Shown: piece by piece, positions 11,330-21,749 of the stretch
How the letters are laid out: the number at the start of each line of letters is the position of its first letter
Numbering within the stretch: position 1 is the first letter of the stretch
NCBI GenBank assembly: GCA_022264855.1
Contig: JABYQU010000002.1
Span: 806,001 to 870,000, forward strand
From: Lenzites betulinus
Taxonomy: Eukaryota > Basidiomycota > Agaricomycetes > Polyporales > Polyporaceae
Reading direction: 5' to 3'
Length of the DNA stretch: 64,000 nucleotides
Program-made: the position numbers and the translations under genes
Notes under the pieces: generated by a model
The model's database searches: none
What the model was told of the DNA's origin: nothing
Seen by the model: only the letters and a program-made list of their open reading frames with translations

Positions 11330-12041
11330 CGAACGCTTGATGAGGAGACGTGAGTCTGGATAGAGAGAGCAGGACATACCAGAGAGTGTTTATTGGGTAT
11401 GATGGGCCAGATGTTGAGCGTCGTATCTGTCATGGCGATGATGGCAAGACTCGCACCAAGATTGTGCAGTGTGGCCACACATACGATAATCGGAGCAGCG
11501 CGGGCTAGTGTGAGGTATCACAGCAAGAACAGCGAACACACGACAGCGAGAGACCAAAGCATGACGGCAAGCAGAAGCTGCAACGCGCAACCAGGTCGGT
11601 AGTAGTAGGCTATGGTAGGACCGAATCGGAAAGGAGTCGAGTAGAGGACGACGGCAGTCACTCAGTACTTCACTGCTCGTTATAACGTGCAACTTTGCTA
11701 TCTGAGATGTAATATCTACACATAGACAAGCGCTCGCGCTGAATGCCCGGCACGAAAGTCTTTTAACACTAAATGTCCAATTAGACAATGAAGGACGAAG
11801 CTAGAATGACTGTACCAACAGATGGCGACACAGAATTCACAAACAGGGCGCTGGTACTGCTGACGGAGGCTGCAACGACAAGAGCATGCTGGCATGTACG
11901 CCCAAAGTCAAGCTCAAAGGATCCTAAACGTGGACAACTTGAGCCAATACTGTACTTGCACAGGCATATTGCGAAACACAAAATCTAGGTTGATATGAGA
12001 CTCTATCCGACACCAACTGATACCTGGTACAACCCCTGGTA
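11330..12041. other. Intergenic, no gene seen
   Basis: Sequence between the tandem repeats and the 3' end of the kinase gene. Frames of 60-130 codons on both strands lack motifs or splice continuity. It probably contains the kinase transcript's 3' end. Confidence 0.45.
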
Positions 12042-13399
12042 TTATATAACAGCGTCTGAGGCCATGGCTATGCTGTCGAAGTACGGGTGGCGAAGCGCGG
12101 TCGCGAGACAGAGCCGCTGCGAAGGATCAGGCCATAAAAGCTTCTTCAATAGGTCCACCAGAACATTGTTGTGGATGCGCATCTACCGCGATCCCATATC
12201 AGCATAGTACAGCGACGCTCTTTCAGCATGGAGACTTACGCAGATATGTTTCGTATCTTGAAGCCGACGTACCGAGGCGATGAAAGCACTCTTGGGATAC
12301 TTGCCGGACGGGGGGTAGATCACTTCCATCTTGGGCGTAAAGCGAAAGGTACCCGCCTTGGCCTGCTCGATTGCCCGTGCGAACTCCAAAGGAAACGGTC
12401 CAACCGTGCGATCCACCATAGCGAGGTGCTCGAGCTCGGATGCAATACCCGGATGGAAAAGGGCTGTTCCTGCGTGGACTTCGGCGATCACACAGCCGAT
12501 CGCGAATATATCTACGCCGAATGATAACGGCATGCCTACGAGCGTACATGAGCACTGTGGAGATGCTACGATAATACCACTCACCAAGGCTAACCTCTGG
12601 TGCACGATACAGGATGGCACCGAGAACTGCAGGGGACGATTCAAGCTCAGCTCGAGTCATGGTTGAACCGAGGTCGATTATGCACAACGCCGTGCTAGCC
12701 AGTACATTCTATAGCTCGAGTGAGTCTACAACAACGCGGCTGTGGCACGATCATCTTACCTTGTCATAGAACTCGCCGGAACTGTTGAGAACTTGCATAG
12801 GGGCAATTTCGAACCGCTTGAACGCGATATTGTTGGGCTTGACATCGCCATGGATGAAACCAAGGGAGTGTAAATCTGCCATGCGTAAATCAACCCTCGC
12901 ATCCTTAAACAAGGTCACATCCACTCACACTCAACGCCGAGGAGGACCTGGTACGCAATTTCACGAACGTGTCGCGCAGGTAGAGGCACCAAGCCCGATT
13001 GTTCCTGCAAGACGTCGTAGAGCGTGATCTCACAAAACTCGAAAACGATACATTGAAAACCGCAGTGGTCTCCGAAGCCCAGCACCTCCGCAAATAGACT
13101 ATACCAATGTGTGAGAAGCCAGTTCGTCCCGCACAGAGAGTATACACTTACGAGATACGTGGGCTACAGCCGAGCAGTAATGTTTCATACATGCGGGCCT
13201 CGTGCTCCAAATGTCGATGTAACCCACGAACACGGTGAAGCACTTTGACTGCGACAACACCGCCTGTCAGGACGTCTTCTGCGCGTACGACTGAACCGAA
13301 GGAGCCATAGCCCATCAGACGCTGGACACGGTCTGCGTGCGAAATGAGTATGAAGGCAATGGAGATCATAATCACACTTGCATCGACCCAATAACACAT
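12042..13399 (-). CDS. LAMMER/CLK-like protein kinase, minimal form
   Basis: A multi-exon gene spliced in frame across six introns, about 340 residues, essentially a bare kinase domain. In order I see: the glycine loop (GYGSFGSVV), the lysine motif (VAVKVL), YLHSLGFIHGDVKPNNI, CIIDLGST, YRAPEVSLG, FGVDIFAIGCVIAEV, EHLAMVDRTVGPFP, and a closing LLWPDPSQRLCLATALRHPYF. The EHLAM..R..GP.P segment corresponds to the LAMMER motif that defines CLK-type dual-specificity kinases, which act on SR splicing factors. It departs from the consensus: HGD replaces HRD or TD, DLG replaces DFG, and the LAMMER signature has VDR instead of MER. The catalytic Asp, the Lys and the DLG Asp remain, so it may be active. 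The N-terminus is short and an upstream exon may be missing. Confidence 0.85.
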
Positions 13400-14358
13400 C
13401 AGTAAGTTTCGGGGTATATGCGCTAAGTCGTGCGGTTTGTCACGCTAAAGTTTGCAGGATATATACGTTGCAGCGTACCGTTGCGCAATGTGTGCAAAGT
13501 TTGGAAGTTGAAAGAGGGTGGCGTTCCGAGCAGCTACGGCGGCGCGTTCGCGAATGAATTCGCGACTGCGTACTATGGCGACTGCCTTCCGCTCCTCGCT
13601 ACCAGCTCCTGTTCCGAGGTCAGCGCTTCCAGCCGGGCCAACACAATAAACACATACCAACTAACGGAAGAGACGCTATGGCAGGCTTCATAGCGAAGAG
13701 TAAACTTAGTGAACGATCGGGGACGGTATAACGCCTGACATTCACGAGGGAACCCTGCTGCTTTTATGTGTGCGTTAAATCCAGCCAGTACAGGGCGACT
13801 ACCTGCGAGACTTAGCGTACCTCTGAACATCGCAGCCAAACGCATGGTTGGTGGTGACCGGTGAGCGAGAGATTGTGTGTTAGTCGCCGAGCAAACCAGA
13901 TGACGGACACGCCGTAGAGAGTGGAATCCGAACCAAAGGGCCGGGCTCACAATGTGCCGATCCGATCTTTCCTTCGACCCACACTGCCGGCTTCGGGCGT
14001 CTGTGAATTCCGGCTTCTCTCGTCCACTCCACCACTCCGGATTCCTTATTCTTGGTGCCTCTATATCCGAAGACGCGGCTCTGTAGCTCCACCGCCATCC
14101 TCCACGTTCAGCCGGCCTCCACCGATACCAACTTCTGTGCAAACCAATGTTTCGGTGTACCGCATATCCGGAGAGGTGACAGGTCGCCCGTTCACCCTTC
14201 GCATGCCACGCAAACGGCAAGGGTTTTGAAGACCAAAGATACAATGTCGTGTAAGTATTAACATTGTGTGATCTGTGCTCAGTACTGCGAACTGTGGGTG
14301 TTACTTAAACTGCAGCTACTTGCAGTCTGCGCTCTCCCAGATTCCCGAAACACTTGAC
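13400..14358. other. Intergenic, no gene seen
   Basis: Nearly 1 kb upstream of the kinase gene. A 223-codon minus-strand frame is Arg/Ser/Trp-rich and looks like chance. The kinase promoter presumably lies in the left part. Confidence 0.45.
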
Positions 14359-14897
14359 ATGAACGACGTATTCCAGGGTGATCGCGGTACTCTCGCCGAT
14401 ATTCTGACAGGGACTCATATTGAACGACGGGTGCGGTTTCATATCTTCAACACCCTTTGATGTAAATTGAAGTGCTTCGGCAGGTCAGGCTAGTTCGTGC
14501 CTACGTGGTTCCACTCCACGGCCCCGTGGGATTCCGCCGACTTCCTGTTGTCCGTGTTTTCACGGGTGATAGCCTTGGTGTTGACATTCCCATCTTCTCC
14601 GAAACTTGGACCGTCGAAGGCACCGTGGACGAGCAAGCAATACCCATCTGCTACTCCACATTGGGCGGCCTCGGTCGACGATGGGAGACCTACAATATTT
14701 GGTTTAATCATCCACTCGATCCCTCAGCGCCCGTCAATCCATTCTTGCACCACCTCGAAGGCGCGCCCCCTATCACGGGCGAGTACATTGTAATACGCCA
14801 AACTATGGACTCCAATCGCTTGTTGGATGTGCGGCGTCGGGACTATGCAAACATAGAACACACACTTCTGCGGTACGTCTTCCTGTGGTTATCTTGA
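14359..14897 (+). pseudogene. Possible decayed hypothetical gene
   Basis: Two adjacent plus-strand frames with protein-like composition. The first is MNDVFQGDRGTLADIL...HIERRV (14359-14460). The second (about 14520-14890) contains VVRVFTGDSLGVDIPIFSETW and FNHPLDPSAPVNPFLHHLEG. I cannot join them with good splice sites and do not recognise the protein. It may be a remnant of an Agaricomycete-specific family, or coincidence. Confidence 0.25.
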
Positions 14898-15559
14898 TGC
14901 CGGAAACTGACAAGATGGGAAGGTAGAATCACCAACGAGCTCGCTCGCAGCGACGCGACCTGGGCCCGAACGCAGACAGATGTCTAGGGAGGTGCGAGTG
15001 TTGTTTAATAGAGATAGCGTATGCTGCGTATCGCACCATATTCCACCCCCACGGAGCGCGCGCAAACACATGCCCTTAGAAAGGCCCATATCTATACTGT
15101 GCTATCTGTGCCCCGCGAGCCGCGCGAGTCGTACGGTCTCGCAGCATCTCTGTAACTGACTGGTGGCCCGTACGTGTTTGCATGACTTCATAGCTTTTGT
15201 GGCGTTGCCCCCAATGGCACGATGCTTACGCAAAAGCACCCCGAACGCTATCGTTCTGAAGAAAGCCCTGCTCATATATGTTCTTGGTCGCTGAGCCGGC
15301 CAGCTATCTGGACATAGCGCTATATGTGATCCCCAGTGGCCGATCGACCAGTCCGGGCGTTGCATGCCGTCCCGGGGCACTCACGACCCGATATGCAGGT
15401 CAGCCGCCAGCGTAAGCCGACTGATAACTAAATGTTAGAAACCTGAATTTGATCACGATGACAGGTCGAATCCGTCTACCAATCCGTAAAATGTATGGAA
15501 ATATTGACTGCACGAGCCCCAACCAACTACGCAAATCACTACGGCAGCGTCATGTATGC
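14898..15559. other. Helitron 3' flank
   Basis: Sequence downstream of the Helitron coding region. A Helitron should end here with CTRR preceded by a short hairpin on the minus strand. Several GC-rich hairpin candidates exist (for example TGCCCCGGGACGGCA near 15364-15378), but I cannot pick the true terminus. Confidence 0.35.
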
Positions 15560-18500
15560 CTAGAAGTCGGTGCCTCCAACACCGCCAGCGTAGCGAATCG
15601 TACCTCTATGGGTTATCGGTCTCTGTGCTGTAAACTGAATACCTGTTATCACAGCTAGCTGGTCAATCCTGCGTAATTCCTCGCGCAACTCTTGTGAAAT
15701 GCGCGCACACAGCTTAGCAACAGAAAATGGACGAAGCACGAGCAAGCCATCTAGCGTTCGAACTCTGGACAACATTACATAAACACCCTGCAGCGAGTTC
15801 GCACTCTCGATGTCAACTATTGCACGTGTGAGTGACTTTCCCTGACTTTTATAGTCCGTATATGCGTACGCAGGAGTGAGGGGAACTTGTTGTCTAGATA
15901 CCGACTTCACTACTTTCTTGCCGCCAATGTTCATGGTGCACTTGAAATGAACAGTCTCTGGGAATACGGGCACCACGTCCTCATCGAGATCGTCGGCAAT
16001 CTTTCCTGACCCAGGGACATGAACGTATACGACAACAATATAACGTACGCCATCACATTCCTCATATATGACATCCCTCACCGTACCTTCGCTTCCGTTG
16101 ACGAGTCGCTTGCTAAACGCCAGGTTCTCTTGTATCATAACTTTCATACCCCGGAATAATGGCAATTTCCCAATCGCATCCTCGCACAAACTGGTTGGTA
16201 ATTTCCATAAGCCCTGCTTCAATTCTCCTGTAACCTCCTGACGATTGATTTTATCCCGCGCGTGGTATATATGAACCTCTCGCCTCAGTCTAAATGCCTT
16301 GTGTGCAATGATTCGCGCGTTCAACGCGTCTCTCAACGCTTTCGTACCCACGATAATTGGTGCGTCCTCAAACTGCCGTGTAATAGCCGGATCCCGCATA
16401 ACAGCTTGCTGCAGAACCCTACGATAGAGGATGTCCACATCGCTATCCTGTTCGTCATCCAAAAGTTTTCGCGATTTGCATTGCCCTACTCGGACTCTTG
16501 AAAGCAATTCCCCATAGGTCGAGTCGGATGCTTGGCGTTGATTTTTTGTGAGTTTCACTACCGTTTGAACTTGCCTCCATAGATATATTCCCATCAGGCT
16601 GCTTTGCCCTGAGACGTCCCTAATCTGTTGTAGACCGGGGTTATTGATCAAATCATGACTGTACAACGTCGACGCCCGGACAGGCTTCAGCTGACCAAAA
16701 TCGCCGGTAAATACAATATTAACACCACCAAACGGTAAAGTTGCTCGTGGTCCATCATTCGCTTTGCCTTGCTGAAGCCTTGCTGAGATATCGCTCAAGA
16801 ACTTTGCACCTATCATGGAGATCTCATCAATTACAAGATAATTGACAGGAGCCCATAACTGCCGCAACTCCGTCAACTTCCGCTTTCCATTTCCAGGTAA
16901 CATTGTCAGCGAGTGGATAGTATATCCATTGATATTTAGTGCAGCTGCACCGGTGGGGGCTCCAACCAGGATCTCGCGTGACCGCCCCAGCAGCTCAAAG
17001 TACTTCAGAATGGCCTTGATAACGTGTGTCTTTCCTGTCCCGCCCACTCCAGCGACATACATCAGAAGCTGCTCATCGCCCGATTCTACATGCTCAGCGA
17101 CGATACGAAATGCGCGTTCCTGCTCGGGATTGTCGTCCAAACCCATCTCTTTCACAACATACGTGATCAAGTCGGGGACGCTGTCGTTGAGCTCAATATC
17201 CACGGACGAAGACAAGTGCGCATTTCCTCTTACAACAGCAGTACTAACGGACTCCAATACCTCTGTGGTTCTTAGACGTTTGGACGCACTTTCTTCGCAT
17301 CCATTCTGCCTGGTACCGAATTGTGGACGACGAAGTTCCTTCAGCTGCTTCATCAACATGGCATGCGTACTGAGTGCGTGCTCATCATCCTCAGAGCGAA
17401 TCCGACTGCCTATAATATCATGTGGTGGACCTTCTACGCCGGTGCGCATATTTCCTTCGTGATCGGTATAGCAAGAGTCTAATGCTTCGCGTGCTCTGGA
17501 ACCAATTTTCCCGTCTAGAGCGCCCTCTGTTGATTGTAGATTTTCAAGGCCTTCGAACATATCGGCCGTGTTAGGATCATCAAATAACTGATACTCATCG
17601 TCTATGTTCTGATCTCCCAGACCTGTATGCGTCGCGGAGTCCCCAGAGACACCTCCATCCCTCATCATTGCCAGTGCTTCTGCTCGACGGAGCGCTCTTA
17701 CTCCGTCTCGAACGTCTCGGCATTCCGATAGTACGTTCATATTAGCCATGACTCTTTCGTGCGCGGCTGATATTCTATGACGCTGCCTATCGAATGCCTC
17801 TGACCAGGTCTCGTCCACCCGCCGCACATCACTAGGCCGACGCCAGGGGACAAACAAGATAAGCATTGCTCGAGCCCACCTATCCCGTTCCTCATCGCTT
17901 CTATCTGAACGTGGGATACGATCGCCTAAAACAACTGGTACGTCACAACCGTGTTTCATGCGTAGTATATGTGTCTCTTGCTGAGTATGTGCAGGCGAGG
18001 AAAACGCTCCGCGAGGTAAACGAGACCGACCGCCGGCATCATGTGGTAATTCTGGTACACTGGCACCATCGGGGCGTTCAACGTTGGAGTGCGTACGCCG
18101 TAATCGGTCAGTCTTTATTGCCTCCCTTGTAGTACGAGCGATGAGCTCATACAAGCACATACCATCAAAGGGCTGCTCCGTGCTCCTGTACACGTAGTCC
18201 TGCTGCTGACTCATAGCAGAAATCGATCCCGGTTGCAACTTGAGCATGAAGGTCTCGCCATTTTCAACTTCGACTGACGGTTCTTCTACGTCGTCATCAA
18301 CATCCAATCCAGTCAGATCGAGCCGAGGATGGCTCTCAACATCCTCATCGTTTTCAGCGTGTTCGGCCCTCGAATGTTCGATATCCTCGACCTCTATGTT
18401 CCCATCAAATGTTTGCCGGAATAATCTGTCGAAGGCGCCCCAATGCAAGACCCGAAACCTATGACTGGTGTATACGTCACCTCCGCCGACCAGATAGCTC

Positions 18501-21500
18501 ATAATCTGCTGGTGCGAAATTTCTTGGTGCGACATCATACGATTCACAGTGATATTTAGGGCACTTTTAGGACGATATGTCCCCGGTTCCTGGTCCATCA
18601 ACGGAAATAGTTCGTTAGTCTTCTGGATGGCATAGGACAACGCCGCAAGCCCAACATGTGCCGGCAGGTTCTCTTTGGTTACATAGTCTGTGATGTAGTA
18701 CAATAACGCTTTTGCTGCTTCTCCAGATCCTATGAACTTGATTTCCATGTTCGACTTAATCAAGAATATCACAAGATCATTATAGTTGGCGATACGAGGG
18801 TGCAATCTCCTCAACAAAATACCACCGGTCTCGTCGTCTAGTACGGTCTCCGGGCGCGTAGTTCCATCCATTCGCATTCTGCACAGCGCATCTCTTTGTT
18901 CAGCGTCCTTTGGTACGAGTCCTTTTTCGGCGTACTTGAAACAAGTCTTGTTATGCTCGTGCCAATTAAACTCCTTCACTAACTCAGTCACGAAGCTTTC
19001 GAACGCTGCCTCAAATTCGCGCTCATCTGCAAAGCCTTCGATCGACGGCGCGGCGATATCACCGGGATGAGGATTACGGGAATCTTCTGAGCGCTTTGGC
19101 CTTGGCAATGGATGTCCCCTCTGCTCTTCAACAACAGCTGTTGTACCAGGCAACTCACACTTGATCACCGATTCTAGCCAGTTAAACATCAAACGCCTGT
19201 ACTCGTCTGAACTGACCATCTTATCCCTCATCTGTTGCGGTGACGGATGACCTTCAAGCCATATTAACATATGACAGTGAAGCGTTCCTCGTCCCTGTGC
19301 CTCGACCGTACCATAGTATGCCTTACATCTGCCAAAAAGGCCTCTACCTTCCCTTCCGAATCTCAACACGGTGCTTATAAACTGCGTCATGATCTTGTCA
19401 AAGAATCTCGCGCATGCTGCTGGATTGCGAGCTGCAAGCTTCGACCGTTGCCATCGTGAGAGCTCCTCTCCGCGCATATGGTCTTCAATTACAATCTCAT
19501 GTCCCGCATACAGCCGAACAAGCGGGTGATCCCTGTCCGATGGATTCAAAGTCACGAACAATGTAGGAGTCCCCTCGCTATGTATAAGTGCTCTAATCTG
19601 ATTTCTCAACATGATTTTGTAGCCATTCGATCCTGGTAAGTCATGAGAGACTGTATTCACCTTCGCCAACAGTTTCATGATGTTTCGCTCTTCATCAGTG
19701 CGAGGCTTATATCGCGGATCTTTCTCAAACGCCTGCGCGAGCGCGTCCAACTGCTCTACCTTCAATTTCATGATATCTCCAATTACTTGTTCGCGCTGCG
19801 TAGCGGACACCCTGAATGTCACTGAATCGAACACAGCCTTCTTCTGCCTGATATTGTAATACACAAAAGCAAAATTGGGGTCTAAGCAAAACCGCGAATC
19901 TTCTACTCGCAGTAAGTATTTTAGCTGCTGTTCTAGTGTCAATGATCGTTCACGACGCTCGTCAAAGAAACCGCCAATTGCCCATGGATCGAGATGAGGA
20001 AATAGCCAGGTTAACAAAGATGGGTTATGAAAGTCAGGAATGAACCGACTACCGGCTTGCGACTTAATAAATCGGCGTTGTTTCAAACACTGGTTTATAG
20101 CTTCCAAAGTCATGTCTCGAGGACTGAGAGCGAGACTGCCATCGATATCCGTATACCCAACGTTTTCCATGAGCATATCGTCACCAGGGCTTTGTTCCGG
20201 ATCCGGATCCACTGCTGGTACGTAGCCTTCCGTGGCGCTCTCTACCGCATCATTAGTCTGTATGTGACCGATCTCCATGGCACAAAGAACACCCGTGTCT
20301 TCGCCGTTTCCTTTCTCTGCAAACAGATTATCCATGTTCTCTTGACTATAACCTCGGAACGTATTCGATATAGCATATTTCGGATTCTTCGACAACAAGA
20401 AATCGATCATCGTTTTCACGCGCGACTTTCGAACAAGCACCGGTGACATCTTCTTGATCGAGGTTTTCGTTGGTTGTATCTTTCCCACAAACACCGCGCA
20501 GAGTGTATCCCGTAGTGCATCGTTTGACGGGGGCAGAACATCTGTAAGGTGTGCCGCATCCTGGGGATGAATCGCAACATTCCCTTTGACACATCCCTGG
20601 GATACCTGCGGGTCTGTACCATACAGAGCGTGATCTTTCAACTCAGAGAACTTAAACGATACTCGATTTGAACGTGCACGCGAGACCAAAATGCGCTCTG
20701 GCTGTGTAGATTCTGAGAATGCATCCTTAACCAGGTCTGGTAAGCGTTCGTAACCGTAATAAAGCCAGTTCGCTAATGCATATCGCGGCATGATTGCTCG
20801 ATCCCGCTCGCAAAGGTCCTTCCTACATTCCTTACACGTTTTAATCCGTCCACGTCTCTCGGTATGCTCCAGTCCTTTAGGGTGCAAAATAGCGCCGTCG
20901 TACGCTTCTCGATTATACGAAATCGGTAGCACCTCCTCTGGAAGATGATCATTCCGCAATAACTCAAACGGAATCCGAGCTGCCTTTATAAACAGGATCT
21001 CATTCGGCGGTGTACGACGCCCACAAACCGCACATACCTCATCTTTCAATCTGACAGTAGACATTGCTTGCTCCCACTCAGCAATAATGGCACGGCGGAG
21101 ATTGTTGTCAGCGATGTCCAAATACGACAGCTCATCCTCTGAATCATTGCCGTGTTCTACAGATACTTCGACATTGCCGTTAGATACTCCCATATCGCCA
21201 ATATCACCGGTAGTTGTTCCAAGCCCGCCTGTGTCGACAGCATGTCCATCGTCGACGAATCGTGCGGAGGAGCGACTGTAGGCGTGGCGAGGATTTTTCA
21301 AAATTCTGAATAGATAATCAGAGATCCGGCAGTGTACACCACATACGTGCTGGCTTAGACATTCAATCAAACACTCATGACTCAGTTTCTCCCTGCCACG
21401 AATACCATGGCCAGCGGCGATGGCGCGCAGCTGGTTCACACGCCAAAAGCCGAACATTGGCACAACACTGCGCGGCGTGCCACTCACAATTAAATCCCCA

Positions 21501-21679
21501 GCCTGGGCTAAGCCTTCTTGCCAATGGACCGTACGAACGGGTGACCGAAAGGCGAACATACAATCGAGGTGAGTACGGGCTATGCGACGATCTATGGCCT
21601 GCAGCGTTCCGCTCCGAACGGCAACATATTTAGCTTCTACATATTCACATTGGCCGACTGCATTGTGATACAATCCCAT
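15560..21679 (-). CDS. Helitron Rep-helicase transposase
   Basis: A single uninterrupted frame of 2,039 codons. An in-frame stop lies shortly upstream of the ATG. The N-terminal region has paired Cys motifs (CAVCGRR, CKECRKDLC) followed by a segment I associate with DUF6570 (about residues 300-440). The Helitron-like N domain and HUH nuclease follow: HCHMLIWLEG near residue 803 supplies the two metal-binding histidines. YYITDYVTKE near residue 1000 supplies the two catalytic tyrosines of a Y2 Rep. A PIF1-type SF1B helicase occupies the C-terminus, with Walker A GVGGTGKTH (about 1547), Walker B VIDEISM (about 1616), FTGDFGQLKPV and AYTDYKSQGKSL (about 1940). Together these nick, unwind and copy the element in rolling-circle transposition. 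No catalytic residue is visibly lost, so it is probably functional. Confidence 0.95.
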   Translation of the reverse strand: MGLYHNAVGQCEYVEAKYVAVRSGTLQAIDRRIARTHLDCMFAFRSPVRTVHWQEGLAQAGDLIVSGTPRSVVPMFGFWRVNQLRAIAAGHGIRGREKLSHECLIECLSQHVCGVHCRISDYLFRILKNPRHAYSRSSARFVDDGHAVDTGGLGTTTGDIGDMGVSNGNVEVSVEHGNDSEDELSYLDIADNNLRRAIIAEWEQAMSTVRLKDEVCAVCGRRTPPNEILFIKAARIPFELLRNDHLPEEVLPISYNREAYDGAILHPKGLEHTERRGRIKTCKECRKDLCERDRAIMPRYALANWLYYGYERLPDLVKDAFSESTQPERILVSRARSNRVSFKFSELKDHALYGTDPQVSQGCVKGNVAIHPQDAAHLTDVLPPSNDALRDTLCAVFVGKIQPTKTSIKKMSPVLVRKSRVKTMIDFLLSKNPKYAISNTFRGYSQENMDNLFAEKGNGEDTGVLCAMEIGHIQTNDAVESATEGYVPAVDPDPEQSPGDDMLMENVGYTDIDGSLALSPRDMTLEAINQCLKQRRFIKSQAGSRFIPDFHNPSLLTWLFPHLDPWAIGGFFDERRERSLTLEQQLKYLLRVEDSRFCLDPNFAFVYYNIRQKKAVFDSVTFRVSATQREQVIGDIMKLKVEQLDALAQAFEKDPRYKPRTDEERNIMKLLAKVNTVSHDLPGSNGYKIMLRNQIRALIHSEGTPTLFVTLNPSDRDHPLVRLYAGHEIVIEDHMRGEELSRWQRSKLAARNPAACARFFDKIMTQFISTVLRFGREGRGLFGRCKAYYGTVEAQGRGTLHCHMLIWLEGHPSPQQMRDKMVSSDEYRRLMFNWLESVIKCELPGTTAVVEEQRGHPLPRPKRSEDSRNPHPGDIAAPSIEGFADEREFEAAFESFVTELVKEFNWHEHNKTCFKYAEKGLVPKDAEQRDALCRMRMDGTTRPETVLDDETGGILLRRLHPRIANYNDLVIFLIKSNMEIKFIGSGEAAKALLYYITDYVTKENLPAHVGLAALSYAIQKTNELFPLMDQEPGTYRPKSALNITVNRMMSHQEISHQQIMSYLVGGGDVYTSHRFRVLHWGAFDRLFRQTFDGNIEVEDIEHSRAEHAENDEDVESHPRLDLTGLDVDDDVEEPSVEVENGETFMLKLQPGSISAMSQQQDYVYRSTEQPFDGMCLYELIARTTREAIKTDRLRRTHSNVERPDGASVPELPHDAGGRSRLPRGAFSSPAHTQQETHILRMKHGCDVPVVLGDRIPRSDRSDEERDRWARAMLILFVPWRRPSDVRRVDETWSEAFDRQRHRISAAHERVMANMNVLSECRDVRDGVRALRRAEALAMMRDGGVSGDSATHTGLGDQNIDDEYQLFDDPNTADMFEGLENLQSTEGALDGKIGSRAREALDSCYTDHEGNMRTGVEGPPHDIIGSRIRSEDDEHALSTHAMLMKQLKELRRPQFGTRQNGCEESASKRLRTTEVLESVSTAVVRGNAHLSSSVDIELNDSVPDLITYVVKEMGLDDNPEQERAFRIVAEHVESGDEQLLMYVAGVGGTGKTHVIKAILKYFELLGRSREILVGAPTGAAALNINGYTIHSLTMLPGNGKRKLTELRQLWAPVNYLVIDEISMIGAKFLSDISARLQQGKANDGPRATLPFGGVNIVFTGDFGQLKPVRASTLYSHDLINNPGLQQIRDVSGQSSLMGIYLWRQVQTVVKLTKNQRQASDSTYGELLSRVRVGQCKSRKLLDDEQDSDVDILYRRVLQQAVMRDPAITRQFEDAPIIVGTKALRDALNARIIAHKAFRLRREVHIYHARDKINRQEVTGELKQGLWKLPTSLCEDAIGKLPLFRGMKVMIQENLAFSKRLVNGSEGTVRDVIYEECDGVRYIVVVYVHVPGSGKIADDLDEDVVPVFPETVHFKCTMNIGGKKVVKSVSRQQVPLTPAYAYTDYKSQGKSLTRAIVDIESANSLQGVYVMLSRVRTLDGLLVLRPFSVAKLCARISQELREELRRIDQLAVITGIQFTAQRPITHRGTIRYAGGVGGTDF

Positions 21680-21689
21680 GTGATGTTAC

Positions 21690-21749
21690 AATGACGAGGG
21701 GCATGAAAACGAATGCCATAACAAGCGGTGCCATGATAACGAGTGCCAT
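21690..21749. repeat. Four degenerate 15-bp tandem repeats
   Basis: Units 21690-21704, 21705-21719, 21720-21734 and 21735-21749 share the pattern (G/A)A(T/A)(A/G)ACGA(G/A)(G/T)GCCAT with a few differences. They begin about 10 bp upstream of the Helitron start codon, on its promoter side. Confidence 0.85.

Noticed and set aside
13573..14244. 223-codon minus-strand frame
   Set aside because: Arg/Ser/Trp-rich with no domain; it overlaps a plus frame of similar quality and no splice sites support extension.
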